A DNA stretch of 64,000 nucleotides from Streptosporangium violaceochromogenes (GCF_014654615.1 NZ_BNBB01000002.1:309170-373169), one strand, 5' to 3'. Counted from the stretch's first letter, positions 8,426-17,159 are shown. Numbers and translations: made by a program. Notes: a model not told the origin generated them from the letters alone.

Positions 8426-9205
8426 ATGACGACGCCCTCCTATCTGTCCGAACTGTTCTCCCTGAACGGCCGGGTCGCCATGGTGACCGGCGGGAGCTCC
8501 GGCATCGGCCGCGCCATCGCCGAGGCCCTCGCCCGCGCGGGGGCGAACGTGGTGATCGTGGCGCGTACGGAGGCCGACCTGGCCGCCACGGCCGACGGGC
8601 TGACGGCCCGCGGCTGCCGCGTGGCCTGGGTGAGCGCGGACCTCGGCACCGGAGACGGCGTGCGCGCGGCGGCCGAGGGGGCGGTCGAGGCGTTCGGGGA
8701 GCCCGACATCCTCGTCAACAGTGCCGGGATCAACCTGCGCCCGCCGATGGGTGAGCTGAGCGAGGAGGTGTGGGACGTCACCATGGCGGTGAACCTCAGG
8801 GCGCCCTACCTGCTGGGACAGCGCTTCGGCCCCGCCATGGCGGAGCGGGGGTTCGGGCGGATCATCCACGTCAGCTCCCAGCAGGCGCACCGGGCGTTCG
8901 TCCAGAGCGGCGCCTACGGCGTCTCGAAAGGCGGGCTGGAGTCACTGACCCGCTCCCAGGCCGAGGCGTGGTCGCCGTACGGCGTCACCTGCAACGCGCT
9001 CGTGCCGGGGTTCGTGATGACGCCGCTCAACGCGCGGCTGTCATCCGACCCCGAGACGGTGGCGGCGCTGGCCGCGCGCACGATGATCGGACGCAACGGC
9101 CTGGCCGAGGACTTCGCGGGCGCGGCGGTGTTCCTGGCGAGCCGCGCCTCCGGGTACGTCACCGGCCAGTCGATCTTCATCGACGGCGGCCTCTCCGTCC
9201 ACTGA
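8426..9205 (+). CDS. Short-chain dehydrogenase/reductase (classical SDR)
   Basis: 259 residues. Classical SDR features are in order: cofactor motif TGGSSGIGRA near residue 20, the NSAG structural motif (VNSAGIN) near 95, the catalytic Ser in HVSSQQAH near 150, YGVSKGG supplying the YxxxK pair near 165, the CNALVPGFVMTP segment, and the terminal GYVTGQSIFIDGG. Such enzymes oxidise or reduce alcohols and ketones with NAD(P)(H); 3-oxoacyl-ACP or sugar-alcohol/gluconate 5-dehydrogenase-like substrates are common for this subgroup. AAGGGGATCCG precedes the ATG and supplies a Shine-Dalgarno. It is transcribed alone. Substrate unknown. Confidence 0.9.
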   Translation: MTTPSYLSELFSLNGRVAMVTGGSSGIGRAIAEALARAGANVVIVARTEADLAATADGLTARGCRVAWVSADLGTGDGVRAAAEGAVEAFGEPDILVNSAGINLRPPMGELSEEVWDVTMAVNLRAPYLLGQRFGPAMAERGFGRIIHVSSQQAHRAFVQSGAYGVSKGGLESLTRSQAEAWSPYGVTCNALVPGFVMTPLNARLSSDPETVAALAARTMIGRNGLAEDFAGAAVFLASRASGYVTGQSIFIDGGLSVH

Positions 9206-9383
9206 TCCCGCCGCGCGGACCGGGGACCGGCGCGACACGGTCCTCCGACACCTCTGCCCGCGCCCCGAAACGACAGGCTCCGGCAGCGAGCCTCGCGGCG
9301 CCATACACGTTTCGCGACGGATGATCGACCGGTTGTTACGACGCCGCACGCGCGACAGCGTCACGTTGGCGGCGAACGCGGGT

Positions 9384-10019
9384 TCAGCTCCTCTGGCCGT
9401 ACTTGGTCACGACGCCGTCCTTGGCGCCGACCTTGACCTCGTGCCAGGTGCCGTCCGGGGTGACGACATCGACATCCCAGACGAGGAGGCCGTTGTGGTA
9501 CCTGTCCAGGCTCATGTGGGTGATCTTGCCGTGCGGCACCGAGGAGGACACCTTCTCCGCGGCCTCCTTGTAGGTGAGCTCGGAGTCCTTGACGATGCCC
9601 ATGACCCTGGCCTTCTCCTCTTTGCCGGTGTCTTTGACCCTGGGTCCCGAGACTCCCTTCCCTGACGCGTCCACTTCCAGCAGCCGTTCCGTACCGTCGG
9701 GCCCGGCCAGCTGGACCTCCCAGATCCGGCCGTTGTTCTCCGCCTGGAACGAGAGGACCGTGGAGCCCTTGACGGCGTCCATGGCCGCGGCGCCCACCTT
9801 CTCGAGATTCGCCGTGCCGCCGGGTTCCCGTCCGGGATCGTCATCGGAGTCGCTCGGTGGCCCCGACGGTGACACGAAGCCGACGACGGCGCCGTCCGCG
9901 GGCACCGCCTTGACGGCACCGAACCGAGTGGGGGCGCTCTCGCAGGCCGCGGCCGCGAGCAGGGCCAAGCCGGTAAAGACAGTGCCAATGATGGCCTTTA
10001 TCCGTTTTCCATCATTCAT
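9384..10019 (-). CDS. Lipoprotein with two PepSY domains
   Basis: 211 residues. A Sec signal with lipobox LAAAAC gives a lipidated Cys near residue 26, so the protein should be anchored outside the membrane. After a Gly/Pro/Asp-rich linker come two PepSY-like modules: about residues 70-125 (VGAAAMDAVKGSTVLSF, IWEVQLAGPDGTERLLEV) and 140-208 (ELTYKEAAEKVSSSVPHGK, LLVWDVDVVTPDGTWHEVKV). PepSY modules are associated with inhibition of secreted proteases and with ligand sensing at the cell surface. Its closest neighbours are not obviously related. It is probably monocistronic, with about 280 bases upstream that hold no gene I can support. Confidence 0.8.
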   Translation of the reverse strand: MNDGKRIKAIIGTVFTGLALLAAAACESAPTRFGAVKAVPADGAVVGFVSPSGPPSDSDDDPGREPGGTANLEKVGAAAMDAVKGSTVLSFQAENNGRIWEVQLAGPDGTERLLEVDASGKGVSGPRVKDTGKEEKARVMGIVKDSELTYKEAAEKVSSSVPHGKITHMSLDRYHNGLLVWDVDVVTPDGTWHEVKVGAKDGVVTKYGQRS

Positions 10020-10301
10020 ACCGAAATGCTGTCCGCAACCCTATAAAGGCACGCCCGGAAGCCGGGCAATTCGGTCCACACCCGTTACCCGATCACGGCC
10101 TGGTCGACCATCCGCTTTCCCTCGCGCCCGCCGGAATGGGCCGGAAATCGTGAGAGGTCATGGCCGAGGTCGAACCCGGAGCCGTGGTCTCGCGCCTCGA
10201 TCCCGGGAGCGGGTTCCGCGATGAGATCGACACGGAGGGACGTCCGGTACCTCGACCACCGACGCCCGGAAGGTCACCGAATGCGCCCCCGGCCCGTGCC
10301 C

Positions 10302-11756
10302 TCAGACACGCGCCTCCCCATCCTCCATTGCCGTCGTCGCGTGAACCGACTGCCGCCACTCCAACGCCTCGGGAACGTCCCGGTACTCCAGCAGATGCTG
10401 ACCCGCGATCTGCTGGAGCAGATTCCTGACCTCCGCGGGCGTGGCGCGGAAGAACTCCCTGCGCAGGTTGACCCTGTTGACCCGCCGGTCGTTCAGCGCG
10501 GCGTGCAGCCGTCCCTCCAGCCCGACCGCGTCGTCGCTGAAGATCAGCGCGTGTGTGTCGAACCTGAACGGCACCGAGGCGTCCCCCAGCTCCCGTACCC
10601 GGTCCTCCGGCTCCAGGCGGCGGGTCATGCCGATCTTGACGACGTCCTCGCCGAAGGCGCCGACGTTGGAGATCACGTACACGTAGCCCGCCCGGACGTT
10701 GGCCTCGCGCGCCTCCACGTCACCGACCGCCGCCCCGATCTCCTCCAGTTTCGCCTTCAGCTCCCCCGCCCCGGCCTCGTCACCCTTGGCGATCAGCTTG
10801 GACAACGCCGCCTTGTAGTGAGCCTCCTCCTTGCGAAGCCTGGCCTTCTCCCGCTCGAACTCCCGGCGCGCGGCCTCCTCCTCACGCCGCTGCTCCCGCT
10901 GGGCACGGTCACGCTCCTTCTCCTCCTCCTGCTTGGCCAGGTAGTCGGCGGTCAGCTCCAACTCGTAGACCCTCAGCCGGTGGTAATCGCCGCTGACGTG
11001 GATACTCATCGTCTTACCGAGCTTGACGATCATCTCCACGGCCTTCTCCAACCGGTCGACGGCCGACTGCAGCTTGTACGGGCGCATCGTGCGCACGCAG
11101 TTGTCGGCCTCGGCGTTGTAGGCGCGCAGCATCAGCTTGGAGAAGTCGCGCACCATCCGGCGCCCCTCGGCAGCCGACCCGTTGACCTGCCAGTTCGTGG
11201 AGCCCAGCACCGCCTTGTTCTCCCTGGCCATTGCCTTGATCCGGGCCTTGACCTCCGCCAGCCGCTCCTTGTACGCCACCGCGTCACTCAGCGGGTGCCG
11301 GTAGTCGTAGACCCCGGCCTCCTGCAACAGCACGGTCTCCTCGGTCAGCACGACCTGCCGCTCGACCTCGCGCAGCCGCCGTGCGGCGTCCGCGACGGCC
11401 GCCTGCAACCGCCCCCGCTCGGCACGCAGTTCCTCGGTCAGCGCGGAGACACCCATGGCGTCCATCCCGCCCAGCCGCTCGATCCACCCGCGCAGTTCGG
11501 CGTTCTCCGCCTCCAGCTTCCTCTTCCCGCCGAACAGCCCTCCGCCGCTTCGCTCCGGCAACACCGGTGCCGGGGCGGGAACGGGCCGCGGCGGCACCTG
11601 AGGCGCGGGAGCGGGAGGCGGTGCCTGCACGGGCACCCAGAACTGCCATCCGGGCGGCGCCGGCGGCCACGACGGATCCGGCCGCCACCCGTGAGGAGGC
11701 CGCCAGCCCACGGGCGGAACCGGCCATCCGGGAGGCGAGCTGAACCGGTACTCCAT
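10302..11756 (-). CDS. DUF4041-type coiled coil with C-terminal T5orf172 (GIY-YIG-like) nuclease domain
   Basis: 484 residues. The first ~80 are Pro/Trp-rich and probably disordered. Residues ~85-125 and ~265-340 are predicted coiled coils (Glu/Arg/Lys-rich), with a DUF4041-like segment between (EAGVYDYRHPLSDAVAYKERL, MRPYKLQSAVDRLEKAVEMI). The C-terminal ~110 residues form a T5orf172/MUG113 domain of the GIY-YIG superfamily, beginning GYVYVISN and continuing VVKIGMTRR. Proteins of this architecture occur in phages and bacterial chromosomes and are suspected to act on DNA; function is not settled. The ATG at 11756 has GAGGAGG about nine bases upstream. It is divergent from the exonuclease gene across about 320 bases. 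Confidence 0.8.
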   Translation of the reverse strand: MEYRFSSPPGWPVPPVGWRPPHGWRPDPSWPPAPPGWQFWVPVQAPPPAPAPQVPPRPVPAPAPVLPERSGGGLFGGKRKLEAENAELRGWIERLGGMDAMGVSALTEELRAERGRLQAAVADAARRLREVERQVVLTEETVLLQEAGVYDYRHPLSDAVAYKERLAEVKARIKAMARENKAVLGSTNWQVNGSAAEGRRMVRDFSKLMLRAYNAEADNCVRTMRPYKLQSAVDRLEKAVEMIVKLGKTMSIHVSGDYHRLRVYELELTADYLAKQEEEKERDRAQREQRREEEAARREFEREKARLRKEEAHYKAALSKLIAKGDEAGAGELKAKLEEIGAAVGDVEAREANVRAGYVYVISNVGAFGEDVVKIGMTRRLEPEDRVRELGDASVPFRFDTHALIFSDDAVGLEGRLHAALNDRRVNRVNLRREFFRATPAEVRNLLQQIAGQHLLEYRDVPEALEWRQSVHATTAMEDGEARV

Positions 11757-12077
11757 CGTGAGCGTCCTCCTCGGCCGTGCGCCTGTCGCAACGAATGCCA
11801 TAGGAGGACAGCCGTTTAAGCCCATTGGTTTACAACACCCACAGGGATTCAAAGAAGTGTCGTCCAACCCCGTCGCTGAACTACGGAACGCCTGAGACGC
11901 ACAGGCTCAGCCGTATGCCCGTTTTCCTCTGCCCGTGAACCAAGGACCCCCGCGAGGCGTCATCCTTCACAGCCTCCGGCAATTCCCGCCGCCGTACCGG
12001 AAGGACGACGCCCGCACGACCGAAAACACCCGAGAGCACGGGAGAAGTCCGCCTCCCATAAGGTTCCGAGGAGCACA
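11757..12077. promoter_or_regulatory. Divergent intergenic region between T5orf172 and exonuclease genes
   Basis: 321 bases separate two divergent starts, so both promoters should lie here. Local A+T is raised around 11810-11870. No open frame in it gives a convincing protein, and I could not pick a confident -35/-10 pair. Confidence 0.4.
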
Positions 12078-13022
12078 ATGAGCGATTCATGGGTCGCGAT
12101 CGACTTCGAGACCGCGAATTCACACCGCGGCAGTCCATGCGGAGTCGGCATGGTGGCCGTCGAGGCGGGGAAAGTCACCGAGGCTTTCACAAGCCTGATT
12201 CAACCGCCTGCGAAACACTCCCGGTTCGCCCCCTTCAACGTCAGACTCCACGGCATCGACGCGACCAGCGTGCAGGGGGCGCCCACCTGGGAGGAGATCT
12301 TCCAGAAGATCCTGGAGTTCGCGGACGGACGGCCCCTGGTCGCCCACAACGCCGTCTTCGACCTCGGGGTCATCCGGGAGGCCTGCGTCGCATCGGGCGT
12401 CGTCTGGCCCGACATCGGCTACGCCTGCTCTCTGGTCATCGCACGACAGACCTGGACCCTCCCCTCCTACAGCCTGCCTTACGCCGTCGAAGCCGCGGGG
12501 AGCGCCATTCTCGATCACCACGATGCGGCTGCCGACGCGCGTGCCGCCGCCGACATCGTGGTCGGCGCCCTGCGTGTTCACGGGGTCACCACGCTCCGTG
12601 ACCTGCTCGCCGGCCGTAAAATCCCCCTGGGCCGGCTTGCGGCGGGCTCCTGGCAGGGCTGGCAGAGTGCCCACGGCGGTACACGCGCCCCCTTACCGGG
12701 CGCGAATCCCGACGCGGACCCCGGCGGACCGTTCTACGGGTTGGCGGTCTGCTTCACCGGCACACTGCTCAGCATGACCCGGAAGGAGGCTCATGACCAC
12801 CTGGCCGAGGCCGGTGGCCGGCCCGTGGCCGGCGTCACCCGTAAGACCGACGTCCTGGTCATCGGCACCCAGGATCCCGTCAGGCTCCGGCCGGGCGACA
12901 ACCGAAGCGGTAAGAGCAGGAAAGCCGAAGAGCTCCTCGCCAAAGGTCATGCCATCGAGATGATCAGCGAAGTCGACTTTCTTGAGCGGCTCGCCTGCGG
13001 CGAAACCACCGGGCAGGGCTGA
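12078..13022 (+). CDS. DEDDh 3'-5' exonuclease (DnaQ-like) with C-terminal BRCT domain
   Basis: 314 residues. The exonuclease domain spans ~1-170, with motif ExoI DFET (Asp9, Glu11), ExoII LVAHNAVFD and ExoIII HHDAAADA, which supply the DEDDh metal-binding acids and catalytic His. A BRCT domain follows at ~215-305 (AVCFTGTLLSMTRKEAHDHL, GGRPVAGVTRKTDVLVIG), as in DNA ligase C-termini. Proteins of this design are thought to process DNA ends in repair or to proofread. ATG at 12078 follows GAGGAGCACA. The gene contains a rare TTA leucine codon at 12693-12695 (see findings). It is the first plus-strand gene in a small cluster of nucleic-acid enzymes. Confidence 0.88.
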   Translation: MSDSWVAIDFETANSHRGSPCGVGMVAVEAGKVTEAFTSLIQPPAKHSRFAPFNVRLHGIDATSVQGAPTWEEIFQKILEFADGRPLVAHNAVFDLGVIREACVASGVVWPDIGYACSLVIARQTWTLPSYSLPYAVEAAGSAILDHHDAAADARAAADIVVGALRVHGVTTLRDLLAGRKIPLGRLAAGSWQGWQSAHGGTRAPLPGANPDADPGGPFYGLAVCFTGTLLSMTRKEAHDHLAEAGGRPVAGVTRKTDVLVIGTQDPVRLRPGDNRSGKSRKAEELLAKGHAIEMISEVDFLERLACGETTGQG

Positions 13023-13177
13023 GAGCGCTCCGCATGCGGTGTGAGACGCCGGAAGGTCTCGGCGATCGGCACGGCCCGGTCACGAGGCGCGCCCACGTTT
13101 CCCGACCGGTGCGACCACCCGCTTACTCCAGAACGAGTACCGCGTCGGCGCCGTCAGCGATGTACCCCAGCGTCTCC

Positions 13178-13543
13178 TTAGCCGCTCGGCATCCGCCCGG
13201 ATTCGGGGGGAGACGTCACCTCGTCGAGCCACAGCCGACGGCTGAAGCCGCCCCTCTCGGCCCGCTTACGGCGTGCCGCCTCCCGGACCTGCCCGCCGGA
13301 GAATCCCAGGGTGGCGGTGAGGGCCGCCAGCACCTCGTAGATGTCGGCCAGCTCCCCCAGGCGGTCGCCGGGCCCGGCCCGGCGCAGCTCTTCGGCCTCC
13401 TCGGCGAGCTTAGCCGTCAGAGCCGGAACCAGTTCCGGCTCGTCAAGGACACGCACGGTGGCCGTCCGGCCGTCGGCCTCGATGATCTCCGGAATCCGGT
13501 CACGAACCAGCTTGCCGTGGACGATCGTCTGTTCCCGGCTCAA
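13178..13543 (-). CDS. MazG-like nucleoside triphosphate/phosphoribosyl-ATP pyrophosphohydrolase
   Basis: 121 residues from a TTG start at 13543 with GGGGGG about eight bases upstream; no ATG or GTG precedes the conserved start. The family signature KLVRDRIPEII opens the protein, followed by a helical pair with the MazG metal-binding acids (KLAEEAEELRRAG, ELADIYEVLAAL). All-alpha NTP pyrophosphohydrolases of this group hydrolyse (d)NTPs to NMP and pyrophosphate and serve in nucleotide-pool cleaning; some lie in phage-defence loci. It is divergent from the HNH endonuclease gene with only 30 bases between start codons, so the two must share regulatory DNA. The C-terminus (~20 residues) is Arg-rich and variable. 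Confidence 0.8.
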   Translation of the reverse strand: MSREQTIVHGKLVRDRIPEIIEADGRTATVRVLDEPELVPALTAKLAEEAEELRRAGPGDRLGELADIYEVLAALTATLGFSGGQVREAARRKRAERGGFSRRLWLDEVTSPPESGRMPSG

Positions 13544-13573
13544 AATGTCGCCCCCCTGGCCGATACTGCTCGC

Positions 13574-14587
13574 GTGGATTACCGACGCGGCGTGGTCACC
13601 GGTGAGAGCGTATGGCGTGCCATCGTGCTGTACGGCGCCAACTCGGCCACCTACAAGTTCGCCTTCGGCACGACCCTGCTGGAGACCGCCGCCGCCGGCC
13701 GTGGCCGCGTCACGTTGGAGGAACTGGCGCCGCGGTACGCCGAACTGCTCTGCCAGGCCCTTGAGCGCCGACCCCGGCAGGGCACCGCCGCCCGCAGCGG
13801 GTTCCTGGACGCCTGCCGGGCGTTCAACGCCGGCGAACTCGATCGTGACGCACTGCACCGGCGCACCGTCCGGCTCGGCTTCAGCAACGTCGTCGACGCC
13901 TTTCCCCAGCTCGGTGGCGTTCAGGCGCCGGTGCGCTACTACGAGGATCAGCGCAAGAGTCCCGCCCCGGGGCTCGTGCTGCGCGACGAACTCCTCGAAC
14001 TCGCCCGATCGGTACACGCCCCGGACCTCGACGCCGAAACCGCGGCCCGGTGGCGGCTGGTGGAGACGGCGTGGGCGACCGGCGTCTCCGGTGCCATGCT
14101 CGCTCCCTCACTGGTCTACGACCCTTCCACCCAGCATCTGGTGCTCCAGAGCAGACATCGTCGCAAGAGCGTCACCGGGGTCGTCGCCGCCCTCAACGGA
14201 TACCAGGACGGCCGCTGCGCCTACTGCGACCAGGTCATGGCGCAGAACGCAGGGGCAGGACCTGTCGTCGAGCACGTCCTGCCCTGGAAGCTGCTCACCC
14301 GCCGCTGGAACGGCCCCGACGTCGACGCCGTCTGGAACCTGGTGCTGTCGTGCAAACCCTGTAACGACGCGAAAAGGGACCGGGCACCCCATGAGGCCTG
14401 GATGCCCTGGCTCGAACAGCGCAACAACGACCTCATCGCATCGCACCACCCGCTGCGCGAGGTCCTCATGACCCAGATCGGCCGGACCGCGGCCGAGCGG
14501 CACATCACCCTCAAGCGCGCCTACCGAAGGGCAACGGAACTCCTCCCGGCTGTGTGGACACCGCCCGCGGGCGCCCACCCCGCATGA
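13574..14587 (+). CDS. HNH endonuclease family protein
   Basis: 337 residues from GTG 13574. The N-terminal ~200 residues are helical and unrecognised (VWRAIVLYGANSATYKFAFG, FLDACRAFNAGEL). The C-terminal portion is an HNH nuclease module: a CAYCDQ zinc pair, the HNH His in VVEHVLPW, and NLVLSCKPCNDAKRDR giving the Asn and second Cys pair. Such proteins cut DNA with a metal ion and appear in restriction, homing and defence settings. The frame extends upstream to 13034, but that part is antisense to the MazG-like gene and lacks family features. The 30-base divergent gap with the pyrophosphohydrolase suggests co-regulation. The target is unknown. Confidence 0.82.
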   Translation: MDYRRGVVTGESVWRAIVLYGANSATYKFAFGTTLLETAAAGRGRVTLEELAPRYAELLCQALERRPRQGTAARSGFLDACRAFNAGELDRDALHRRTVRLGFSNVVDAFPQLGGVQAPVRYYEDQRKSPAPGLVLRDELLELARSVHAPDLDAETAARWRLVETAWATGVSGAMLAPSLVYDPSTQHLVLQSRHRRKSVTGVVAALNGYQDGRCAYCDQVMAQNAGAGPVVEHVLPWKLLTRRWNGPDVDAVWNLVLSCKPCNDAKRDRAPHEAWMPWLEQRNNDLIASHHPLREVLMTQIGRTAAERHITLKRAYRRATELLPAVWTPPAGAHPA

Positions 14588-14709
14588 ACCCTCCGACTCC
14601 GCTCGGGGAGGTGGTGTACGAGTGCCTTCGCCGGTGACAGACGCGGCATCGTGAAACCAGGACGGCCGTCGCACGGCCCTTCGAGTGCGAAGTTCACGAT
14701 CGGGGGAAA

Positions 14710-15112
14710 GGCGGACGAGTCGGCCTGTAGGCCGGGTTCTGTCCTTCACAAGTGTGAAGGGGCGACCATCCATCTAGGGCCGACGTTGCCGGCGGCCTCA
14801 AGCGGTCTACCCGCGCGGCTCGGGCGGGCAGCCCTCAGACGTCGCGCGCGGAACGCTCCGGAGAGCGTCCCTTCTTGACCTTGCTCCGGGTGGGGTTTAC
14901 CGAGCCGCCCACGTCACCGTGGGCGCTGGTGGTCTCTTACACCACCGTTTCACCCTTACCCCCCATGACGAGGGGCGGTCTGTTCTCTGTGGCACTGTCC
15001 CGCGGGTCACCCCGGGTCGGCGTTACCGACCACCCTGCCCTGTGGAGCCCGGACCTTCCTCGGCGGGTCTCTTGAGGAGACCCGACGCGGCCGCCCGGCC
15101 GGCTCGTCCGCC
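14710..15112 (-). ncRNA. rnpB: RNase P RNA, type A
   Basis: Read on the minus strand, the sequence starts GGCGGACGAGCCGGCC and ends GGCCGACTCGTCCGCC, which pair as the P1 helix. Between them lie the conserved core elements, including the 3' segment GACAGAACCCGGCCTACAGG, which is diagnostic of bacterial RNase P RNA, and the CR-I region close to the 5' end. About 400 bases is the usual actinobacterial size. It is the catalytic RNA that trims tRNA 5' leaders. The ends are set by the P1 pairing and may be off by a few bases. Confidence 0.93.
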
Positions 15113-15189
15113 GTGCCTCTCAGCCTATCGGCTCCCCAGTGGTCTCCAACCGGTCGGCAAGTCGCCCGGGGTGGAATACGGGAGCCGGC

Positions 15190-16422
15190 TCAGCGCAGGT
15201 GGGAGGTGTCGTTGAAGGCCTTCACCACCGCGGGCCCGTCGGCGTAGTACTCGACCAGGGACAGGGAGGCGAGATCGAGGTGCATGCGGTACAGCGCGGC
15301 AGGGGGAGCCAGCAGCGCGAACCGCAGCAGCAACTTGATCGGCGTGACGTGGGAGACGGCGAGGACCGTCCGGCCCGCGTAGCGCTCCAGTAGCCGGTCC
15401 CCGGTCGCCTGGACCCGCCGCGCCGCCTTCCCGAAACTCTCCCCACCCGGCGGCGCGGCGGACGGGTCCGCGAGCCAGGCGGCGAGTTCGTCCGGCCAGC
15501 GGCGCTGGATCTCGGTGAAGGTGTGCCCCTCCCAGTCGCCGAAGTCGGCCTCCCTGAGCCCCTCGTCGAGGGCTACGTCGAGCCCGAGCCGGGCGGCCAC
15601 GATCTCGGCGGTGACGCGGGCGCGTTTGAGGGGTGAGCTGACGATCACCTCGACGTCGTACGGCGGGCGCGACAGCCGGGCCGCGGCGGCCTCCGCCTGG
15701 GCGACGCCGTTGGGGGTGAGGTCGGGGTCGCCGAGCCCGGAGAACCTGCGTTCGACCGAGAGCGGGGTCTCGCCGTGCCGGAGCAGAAGGAGCGAGGTCG
15801 CCGCGGTGGTGGGGGCGTGCCAGCCGGTGCCGGCGGTGGTTCCCGTACCAGGGGCGGTGGCGGTAGCGGTGACCGCGGTTCCCCTACCGGTGCCGGTGGC
15901 GGTACCGGCGCCCCTGCCGGTGGCCGTGCCGGTGCCGGTGCCGGTGGCGGCGGTGCCTGCGCCGGTGCCGGAGGAGCCGGGCCCACGGGCGCCGCGGCGC
16001 CAGGGGCGGCCCTTGGCCGCGGCGTCCATGGCCTCGTTGGCCAGGCGGTCGGCGTCCTTGTTCTTTTCCCGGGGGATCCATCGCCAGGTGACCCGGAGCC
16101 GGCGGGCCAGGGCCGCGGCCTCCAGCGCGAGCGGGCGCAACCCCTCGTTCTTGATCTTCCAGCGACCGGCCATCTGCTCGACGACCAGCCTGGAGTCCAT
16201 CCGGACCTCGACGACCGCGCCGTCGCCCGCGAGCTCCAGCAGCGAGCGCAAGCCCCCGATCAGGCCGCGATACTCGGCGACGTTGTTGGTCTGGGTGCCG
16301 ATCGCCTCGGCGACCTCGGTCAGCACCTGGCCGTCGGCGGCGTCCTTGACGACCGCGCCGTAGCCGGCGGGGCCCGGGTTCCCCCGGGATCCGCCGTCGG
16401 CTTCGACGACGAAGGACCTCAC
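15190..16422 (-). CDS. Bifunctional RNase H / histidine phosphatase
   Basis: 410 residues. Residues 1-~130 are an RNase HI domain (FVVEADGGSRGNPGPAGYG with the first catalytic Asp; NNVAEYRGL with the Glu; VRMDSRLVVEQM with the second Asp; KDADRLANEAM with the last Asp). A low-complexity Gly/Thr/Ala linker spans ~150-205. The C-terminal ~200 residues are a phosphoglycerate-mutase-type histidine phosphatase (LLLLRHGETPLS, ADFGDWEGHTF, VSHVTPIK). The fusion is conserved in actinobacteria (Mycobacterium Rv2228c type), where it cleaves RNA in RNA/DNA hybrids and has acid phosphatase activity. GTG start overlaps the stop of the upstream zinc-ribbon gene by four bases (GTGA), placing both in one operon just downstream of Nif3. 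Confidence 0.93.
   Translation of the reverse strand: MRSFVVEADGGSRGNPGPAGYGAVVKDAADGQVLTEVAEAIGTQTNNVAEYRGLIGGLRSLLELAGDGAVVEVRMDSRLVVEQMAGRWKIKNEGLRPLALEAAALARRLRVTWRWIPREKNKDADRLANEAMDAAAKGRPWRRGARGPGSSGTGAGTAATGTGTGTATGRGAGTATGTGRGTAVTATATAPGTGTTAGTGWHAPTTAATSLLLLRHGETPLSVERRFSGLGDPDLTPNGVAQAEAAAARLSRPPYDVEVIVSSPLKRARVTAEIVAARLGLDVALDEGLREADFGDWEGHTFTEIQRRWPDELAAWLADPSAAPPGGESFGKAARRVQATGDRLLERYAGRTVLAVSHVTPIKLLLRFALLAPPAALYRMHLDLASLSLVEYYADGPAVVKAFNDTSHLR
15835..15990. repeat. Low-complexity tandem repeats encoding the RNase H/phosphatase linker
   Basis: The DNA is built of GCCGGTGCCGGTACCGGT-like hexamers and their variants, giving an imperfect (GT)/(AT)-alternating Gly-Thr-Ala linker in the minus-strand protein. 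The array is prone to slippage and therefore to length variation between strains. Confidence 0.7.
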
Positions 16423-17159
16423 AGGCCCGACTCCGGGGTCCGGACGAGGATCCGGCGGCACTCCTCGCAGCGGACGACCTCGTCGTGGGAGGCCGCCTTG
16501 ATGCGGTTGATCTCCGCGATGGACAGGCTGGTGCGGCAGCCGAGGCAGCGGGTGCCCTGGAGCATCGCGGCGCCCACCCCGAACTGTTCGCGGAGCTTGC
16601 CGTACAGCGCGAGCAGGTCGGCGGGGATGTCGGAGACGACCTCGGCCCTGCGGCCCTTGACCTCGGCGCTCTCCTTGTCGATCTCGGCGAGGACGGCGTC
16701 CCTGCGGCTCTCGGCGGCGTCCCGGGCCGTGGCGAGTTCGTCCCGTTCGGCGACGAGCCTGGAGATCTGCGCGTCAGCCGTCTCGCGGCGTTCCATGATC
16801 TCCAGTACGACCTCCTCCAGATCGCTCTGGCGGCGGCCGAGCGAGGCGATCTCGGACTGGAGGCCGGCGAGGTCCCGGGGGGAGGACACCTGGCCGGAGT
16901 CCAGGCGCTTCTGGTCGCGCTCGGCGCGGACGCGGACCGAGTCGACGTCCGCCTCGGCCTTGGCCTGCTCCCGGGCCAGGTCGGCGGCCTCGGTCTCGGC
17001 CGTGATCACCTGAGTCGCGAGCCTGGCCACGCGGGTGGACAGCTCATCGGCCTCGGCCAGCTCCGGCAGCGTGCGGCGGCGGTGGGCCAGGCGGTCGGCG
17101 GCCGAGTCGAGCTCGGCCAGATCGAGCAGGCGCTTCTGGGCGGCCGGGGCTGCTTTCAC
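16419..17159 (-). CDS. Coiled-coil protein with C-terminal C4 zinc ribbon (DUF164/CT398 type)
   Basis: 246 residues. Residues ~1-180 form a long heptad-rich coiled coil. The last ~55 hold a zinc ribbon with two Cys pairs: CLGC and, 30 residues later, CEEC. This is the conserved partner of Nif3-like proteins in actinobacteria and other phyla; chlamydial CT398 binds a flagellar/secretion partner, but the bacterial role is not fixed. I chose GTG at 17159 over the GTG at 17174 because it overlaps the Nif3 stop by four bases (GTGA), the same junction used at its own 3' end. The three-gene order Nif3 - zinc ribbon - RNase H is a known actinobacterial arrangement. Confidence 0.88.
   Translation of the reverse strand: MKAAPAAQKRLLDLAELDSAADRLAHRRRTLPELAEADELSTRVARLATQVITAETEAADLAREQAKAEADVDSVRVRAERDQKRLDSGQVSSPRDLAGLQSEIASLGRRQSDLEEVVLEIMERRETADAQISRLVAERDELATARDAAESRRDAVLAEIDKESAEVKGRRAEVVSDIPADLLALYGKLREQFGVGAAMLQGTRCLGCRTSLSIAEINRIKAASHDEVVRCEECRRILVRTPESGL

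Noticed and set aside
13034..13573. N-terminal extension of the HNH protein
   Set aside because: This part is antisense to the MazG-like gene and has no recognisable domain; GTG 13574 is preferred.
14651..15393. Small plus-strand frames across the rnpB region
   Set aside because: The region is RNase P RNA on the minus strand; the frames are incidental.
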